A stretch of DNA of 64,000 nucleotides, taken from contig NZ_CP170633.1 of NCBI RefSeq assembly GCF_042932805.1, positions 3,410,001 through 3,474,000 of the forward strand. Direction: 5' to 3'. This stretch comes from Ascidiaceihabitans sp029251465 (GTDB taxonomy: Bacteria > Pseudomonadota > Alphaproteobacteria > Rhodobacterales > Rhodobacteraceae). This document shows positions 60,852 through 64,000 of the stretch, piece by piece (within the stretch, counting starts at the first letter, position 1; each line of letters starts with the position of its first letter). The position numbers and the translations under genes are program-made. The notes below the pieces were generated by a model. The model saw only the letters and a program-made list of their open reading frames with translations, had not been told where the DNA came from and did no database searches.

Positions 60852-61997
60852 ATGTCTGGTATCGATCCTGTCACTCTCACCGCAGATTTGGTGCGTTGCC
60901 CGTCGGTTACGCCAGCTGACGCGGGGGCCTTGGATATCCTTGCACAGCTGCTCGGCGATGCCGGTTTTGATTTAGCCTGGGCAGACCGCGGTGGTATTCG
61001 CAATTTGTTTGCCCGTTGGGGGGCCAAAGGACACGCGCAAACCTTTGGGTTTAACGGTCACACGGATGTGGTTCCAATCGGCAACCCCGACGACTGGACG
61101 ATGGACCCGTTCGGGGCCGAAATCAAAGAGGGCATCATGTACGGTCGCGGCACCACAGACATGAAATCAGGCGTCGCTGCCTTTGCTGCCGCGGCCATTG
61201 ATTTTGTCAAAGACACACCACCCGACGGTGCCATCATTCTGGCGATCACCGGCGACGAAGAGGCCGACGCGATTGACGGCACAACCGCCTTGCTCGCTTA
61301 CATGGATCAGGAAAATGAGGCGATGGATGTGTGTCTTGTCGGCGAACCCACCTGCCCAAATCAGATGGGCGAGATGATTAAAATCGGGCGGCGCGGATCG
61401 ATGACCGCGTTCTTTACCGTGACCGGCACCCAAGGCCATTCCGCCTACCCGCATCGCGCCAATAATCCACTGCCTGCCATCGCCCGCCTGATGGATCGGC
61501 TCGCCAGTCATGAACTGGACCAAGGCACCGATCATTTTGACGCATCAACCTTGGCTGTGGTTACAATCGACACCGGTAATCCTGCGACCAACGTGATCCC
61601 TGCACAGTGCAAAGCCACCGCGAACATCCGGTTCAACGACCTGCACAGCGGCGCCGCCTTAACCGAATGGATGCAAGGCGAAGTCGACGCCGTCGCGACC
61701 GAATTCAACGTACAAATCGACATGCGCGTCAAGATTTCTGGCGAAAGCTTTATCACACCACCCGGTGGGTTGTCTGATCTTGTCAGCGCTGCCGTTCAGG
61801 CCGAAACCAACATCGTGCCGGAACTTAGCACAAGTGGTGGTACGTCGGACGCGCGGTTCGTGAAACATCATTGTCCCGTGGTGGAATTTGGCCTTGTCGG
61901 GCAGTCGATGCATCAAGTTGATGAACACGTTACCGTCGCCCACATCCACCAGCTGAAATCGATCTACAGCCGCATCTTGCGTGACTATTTCGCATGA
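60852..61997 (+). CDS. dapE: Succinyl-diaminopimelate desuccinylase
   Basis: 381 residues. M20 peptidase metal sites: FGFNGHTDVVPIG with His and Asp (about 69-81), YGRGTTDMKSG, ITGDEEADAIDGT with the catalytic Glu, and the final zinc His in MHQVDEHV. DapE-specific ends are present (PVTLTADLVRCPSVTPADAG; FGLVGQSMHQVDEHVTVAHI). It hydrolyses N-succinyl-LL-diaminopimelate. Its stop overlaps the GNAT start (ATGA, four bases). Confidence 0.97.
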   Translation: MSGIDPVTLTADLVRCPSVTPADAGALDILAQLLGDAGFDLAWADRGGIRNLFARWGAKGHAQTFGFNGHTDVVPIGNPDDWTMDPFGAEIKEGIMYGRGTTDMKSGVAAFAAAAIDFVKDTPPDGAIILAITGDEEADAIDGTTALLAYMDQENEAMDVCLVGEPTCPNQMGEMIKIGRRGSMTAFFTVTGTQGHSAYPHRANNPLPAIARLMDRLASHELDQGTDHFDASTLAVVTIDTGNPATNVIPAQCKATANIRFNDLHSGAALTEWMQGEVDAVATEFNVQIDMRVKISGESFITPPGGLSDLVSAAVQAETNIVPELSTSGGTSDARFVKHHCPVVEFGLVGQSMHQVDEHVTVAHIHQLKSIYSRILRDYFA

Positions 61998-62416
61998 CGG
62001 TGCAGATCATCGAAACCCGCGACATCGTGACGTGCCGCGCGCTACGCCGCACTGTGTTCATCGATGAACAGGGCGTGTCAGAGGCGGACGAAATCGATGA
62101 ATTCGACGATGTAGCGTTGCATTTACTGGCCACTGATAATGGCGTACCTGTCGGTTGCGCGCGCGTTTTGATCGACGGATCCTCGGCCAAGATCGGGCGG
62201 GTTTGCGTGTTGAAATCCTATCGTGGAACGGGGCTTGGGGCCGATTTGATACGCGCGTGTTTGCGCACTGCAAACAACCAGTCGGGTGTAACGCGTGCAT
62301 CGTTGGGCGCACAAACCCACGCTTTGGGGTTCTACGAAAAATTGGGCTTCTCAGCTTACGGCCCCGTTTTTGACGACGCCGGTATCGACCACCAAGCGAT
62401 GGAAATCGAACTGTGA
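61994..62416 (+). CDS. GNAT family N-acetyltransferase
   Basis: 140 residues. The acetyl-CoA-binding motif A is RVCVLKSYRGTGLGADLIRA (about 69-88, R-x-x-G-x-G/A), and the C-terminal FYEKLGFSAYGPVFDDAGID is the ElaA/YjcF-like ending with the typical glycine and catalytic tyrosine region. The substrate is unknown. It overlaps dapE by four bases and the glycosyltransferase gene by four bases, forming a tight dapE-GNAT-glycosyltransferase-rnr group. Confidence 0.9.
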   Translation: MTVQIIETRDIVTCRALRRTVFIDEQGVSEADEIDEFDDVALHLLATDNGVPVGCARVLIDGSSAKIGRVCVLKSYRGTGLGADLIRACLRTANNQSGVTRASLGAQTHALGFYEKLGFSAYGPVFDDAGIDHQAMEIEL

Positions 62417-63015
62417 AGCGTCAAACCCTAATCATCATGTTGAAAGAGCCCCGCGCTGGTCGCGTCAAAACCCGCCTTGGGCGCGACATTGGCATGACCG
62501 CAGCCGCGTGGTGGTTTCGTCATCAGGTCCGCCGTTTGCTGCGAAATATCGAAGACCCGCGTTGGCAAATTGTGCTGGCTGTCGCCCCGGACAATGCCGC
62601 GATGGCCAGCCGTGTGTGGCCCGCGCATTTGCAGCGCGTTCCGCAAGGTTGCGGGAATTTAGGCGACCGTATGGCGCGGATGATGGGGGCCGTAAACGCT
62701 GGCCCGGTCTGTCTGATCGGCGCTGACATTCCGGGCATCAACCGGCAACGCATCGCGCGGGCCTTTGATCTGCTTGGTCAGAACGATGCGGTGTTCGGAC
62801 CTGCACCAGACGGTGGATTTTGGTTGATCGGACTGAAACGCACGACCCCGATGCCACCGCGAATGTTCCAAAATGTGCGTTGGTCCAGCGCCGATGCGCT
62901 CAGCGATACGATTGCGACTTTGCCCACCGACAAAACCGCGTTTTGCGACACTCTGCGCGATGTCGACACGGTTGCAGATTTGAACATGACCTTTCCGACA
63001 GGCCATGATACCTGA
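62413..63015 (+). CDS. DUF2064/TIGR04282-type glycosyltransferase
   Basis: 200 residues starting at a GTG at 62413. The opening IIMLKEPRAGRVKTRLGRDI is the nucleotidyltransferase-like motif K-x-P-x-x-G-x-V-K-T-R-L, and LIGADIPGINRQRIARAFDL with AVFGPAPDGGFWLIGLKRTT are the family metal/substrate motifs. TIGR04282 members are linked to arsenosugar or other small-molecule glycosylation, but no arsenic genes are near, so the substrate is open. It overlaps the preceding GNAT gene by four bases and rnr begins six bases after its stop. Confidence 0.88.
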   Translation: MKRQTLIIMLKEPRAGRVKTRLGRDIGMTAAAWWFRHQVRRLLRNIEDPRWQIVLAVAPDNAAMASRVWPAHLQRVPQGCGNLGDRMARMMGAVNAGPVCLIGADIPGINRQRIARAFDLLGQNDAVFGPAPDGGFWLIGLKRTTPMPPRMFQNVRWSSADALSDTIATLPTDKTAFCDTLRDVDTVADLNMTFPTGHDT

Positions 63016-63021
63016 GGCGGC

Positions 63022-64000
63022 ATGAGCCGTATTCCCACAAAGCCCGAAGTTCTTGATTGGATCACCTCCAATCCGACCCTGACCTCTAAACGTGACATCG
63101 CCAAGGCGTTTGGCATCAAGGGGGCTGCCCGCATTGATCTCAAGAAACTCCTGAAGGAGCTTGAGGAAGAGGGGCATTTGGAAAAGCGCAAGCGCAGCTA
63201 TTCTGATCCCGATCGTTTGCCGCCCGTCAGCGTGCTGGTTGTGACAGGCCCCGACGATGCGGGTGATCTGTTTGCACGACCTGCCGAATGGCATGGCACG
63301 GGGCCTGAGCCGATTGTGCTGTTTATCGCTAAATCTGGCGATCCAGCGCTGGGCAAAGGCGACCGCATTCTAGCCCGCGTGACCCAAGTCAAAGAAGACA
63401 GCCACCAATACGAAGGTCGTTTGATCCGCCGCATCGGGGCCAATCCGGAACGCATCGTTGGCATCTTTCGCATCGGCGCCGAAGGCGGGCGCATCAAGCC
63501 CATCGACAAAGGCAGCGACAGCGAATGGATCGTTGGTGCAGGCACCGCCGGCGGCGCAAAAGACGGCGAACTGGTCGAGGCTGAACAATCCGGACCAAAG
63601 GGTCGCATGGGCCGCCCGCTGGCGCGTATTGTTGAACGGTTGGGCGATCCCTCTGCACCCAAAGCCGTGTCGTTGATCGCAATCCACCAACACGCAATTC
63701 CTGACGCGTTTCCTGACGACGTTGTGGCCGAGGCCGACGCGCAAAAACCCAAAGAGCTCGAAGGTCGCGTTGATCTGCGCGACATGCCGTTGGTCACGAT
63801 TGATCCGTCCGATGCGCGTGATCACGATGACGCGTGTTTTGCCAAAGCTGACGATGATCCTGCGAACCCAGGTGGTCATATTATCTGGGTCGCGATTGCC
63901 GACGTTGCCGCCTACGTCACGCCGGGGTCCGCGTTGGATCGCGAGGCGCGCAAGCGTGGGAACTCCACCTATTTCCCTGACCGCGTTGTGCCGATGTTGC
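63022..64000 (+). CDS. rnr: Ribonuclease R, N-terminal part (runs off window)
   Basis: 326 codons are in the window before it runs off the edge. The start at 63022 (MSRIPTKPEVLDWITSNPTL) has TGAGGCGG just before it. An N-terminal helix-turn-helix (TLTSKRDIAKAFGIKGAARI, residues about 19-38) is followed by cold-shock-type domains and the beginning of the RNB catalytic domain (VTIDPSDARDHDDACFAK near 259-276, with the catalytic Asp residues). RNase R is a processive 3'-to-5' exoribonuclease acting in RNA quality control. It is the last gene of the dapE-led group. Confidence 0.95.
   Translation, partial: MSRIPTKPEVLDWITSNPTLTSKRDIAKAFGIKGAARIDLKKLLKELEEEGHLEKRKRSYSDPDRLPPVSVLVVTGPDDAGDLFARPAEWHGTGPEPIVLFIAKSGDPALGKGDRILARVTQVKEDSHQYEGRLIRRIGANPERIVGIFRIGAEGGRIKPIDKGSDSEWIVGAGTAGGAKDGELVEAEQSGPKGRMGRPLARIVERLGDPSAPKAVSLIAIHQHAIPDAFPDDVVAEADAQKPKELEGRVDLRDMPLVTIDPSDARDHDDACFAKADDDPANPGGHIIWVAIADVAAYVTPGSALDREARKRGNSTYFPDRVVPML

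Overview
The window is ordinary chromosomal DNA of a marine-type alphaproteobacterium, most likely a member of the Rhodobacteraceae (Roseobacter group). The evidence is the order rpsT-dnaA-dnaN-recF-gyrB, a small flagellar cluster with CtrA-like upstream sites, clustered GANTC (CcrM) sites before dnaA, a serC leader of the alphaproteobacterial type before serC-serA, Hint-domain and RTX secreted proteins, and an alphaproteobacterial L-threonine dehydrogenase without structural zinc cysteines. Coding density is high, with short intergenic gaps and many ATGA overlaps. No tRNA, rRNA, insertion sequence, prophage or CRISPR array was seen.

Layout. 1-19 kb: the N-terminus of a PAN/alpha-2-macroglobulin protein, a hybrid histidine kinase, two EamA transporters, yaaA, recQ, a YggT protein, a UMF1-type MFS protein, a murein endopeptidase, a queuosine-precursor transporter, a structured RNA ending in a strong terminator just before arfB, NAD salvage genes pncA-pncB, trhO and another MFS carrier. 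19-25 kb: motB, flgE, flgK, flgL, flgI. 25-26 kb: an AT-richer membrane protein. 26-35 kb: gyrB, lysE-like, recF, dnaN, an unknown membrane-anchored protein, dnaA and rpsT, all on the minus strand, so two accessory genes interrupt the replication block. 35-45 kb: enoyl-CoA hydratase, mutM, ubiE-ubiB, thiolase, an XRE-cupin regulator beside kbl-tdh with palindromes between them, a phosphatase and an Stf0-like sulfotransferase. 45-50 kb: serine synthesis (serC-serA and divergent serB), a YCII protein and an asparaginase. 50-64 kb: IalB-like protein, rlmN, a serralysin-like RTX protease, a LOG protein, dapD, a three-gene minus-strand operon (two Hint proteins and a glutamate-receptor-like channel), dapE, GNAT, a DUF2064 glycosyltransferase and the start of rnr.

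The genes form several coherent units: serine synthesis (serA, serB, serC); threonine degradation to glycine (tdh, kbl) under a probable local XRE-cupin regulator; lysine/peptidoglycan precursor synthesis (dapD, dapE); ubiquinone synthesis (ubiE, ubiB); NAD salvage (pncA, pncB); and replication/repair (dnaA, dnaN, recF, gyrB, recQ, mutM). The parts that look least described are the RNA ahead of arfB, which carries a 13-nt perfect complement of the 16S rRNA 3' end inside a closing stem, and the Hint-Hint-channel operon with a perfect TTAA-N7-TTAA site upstream.
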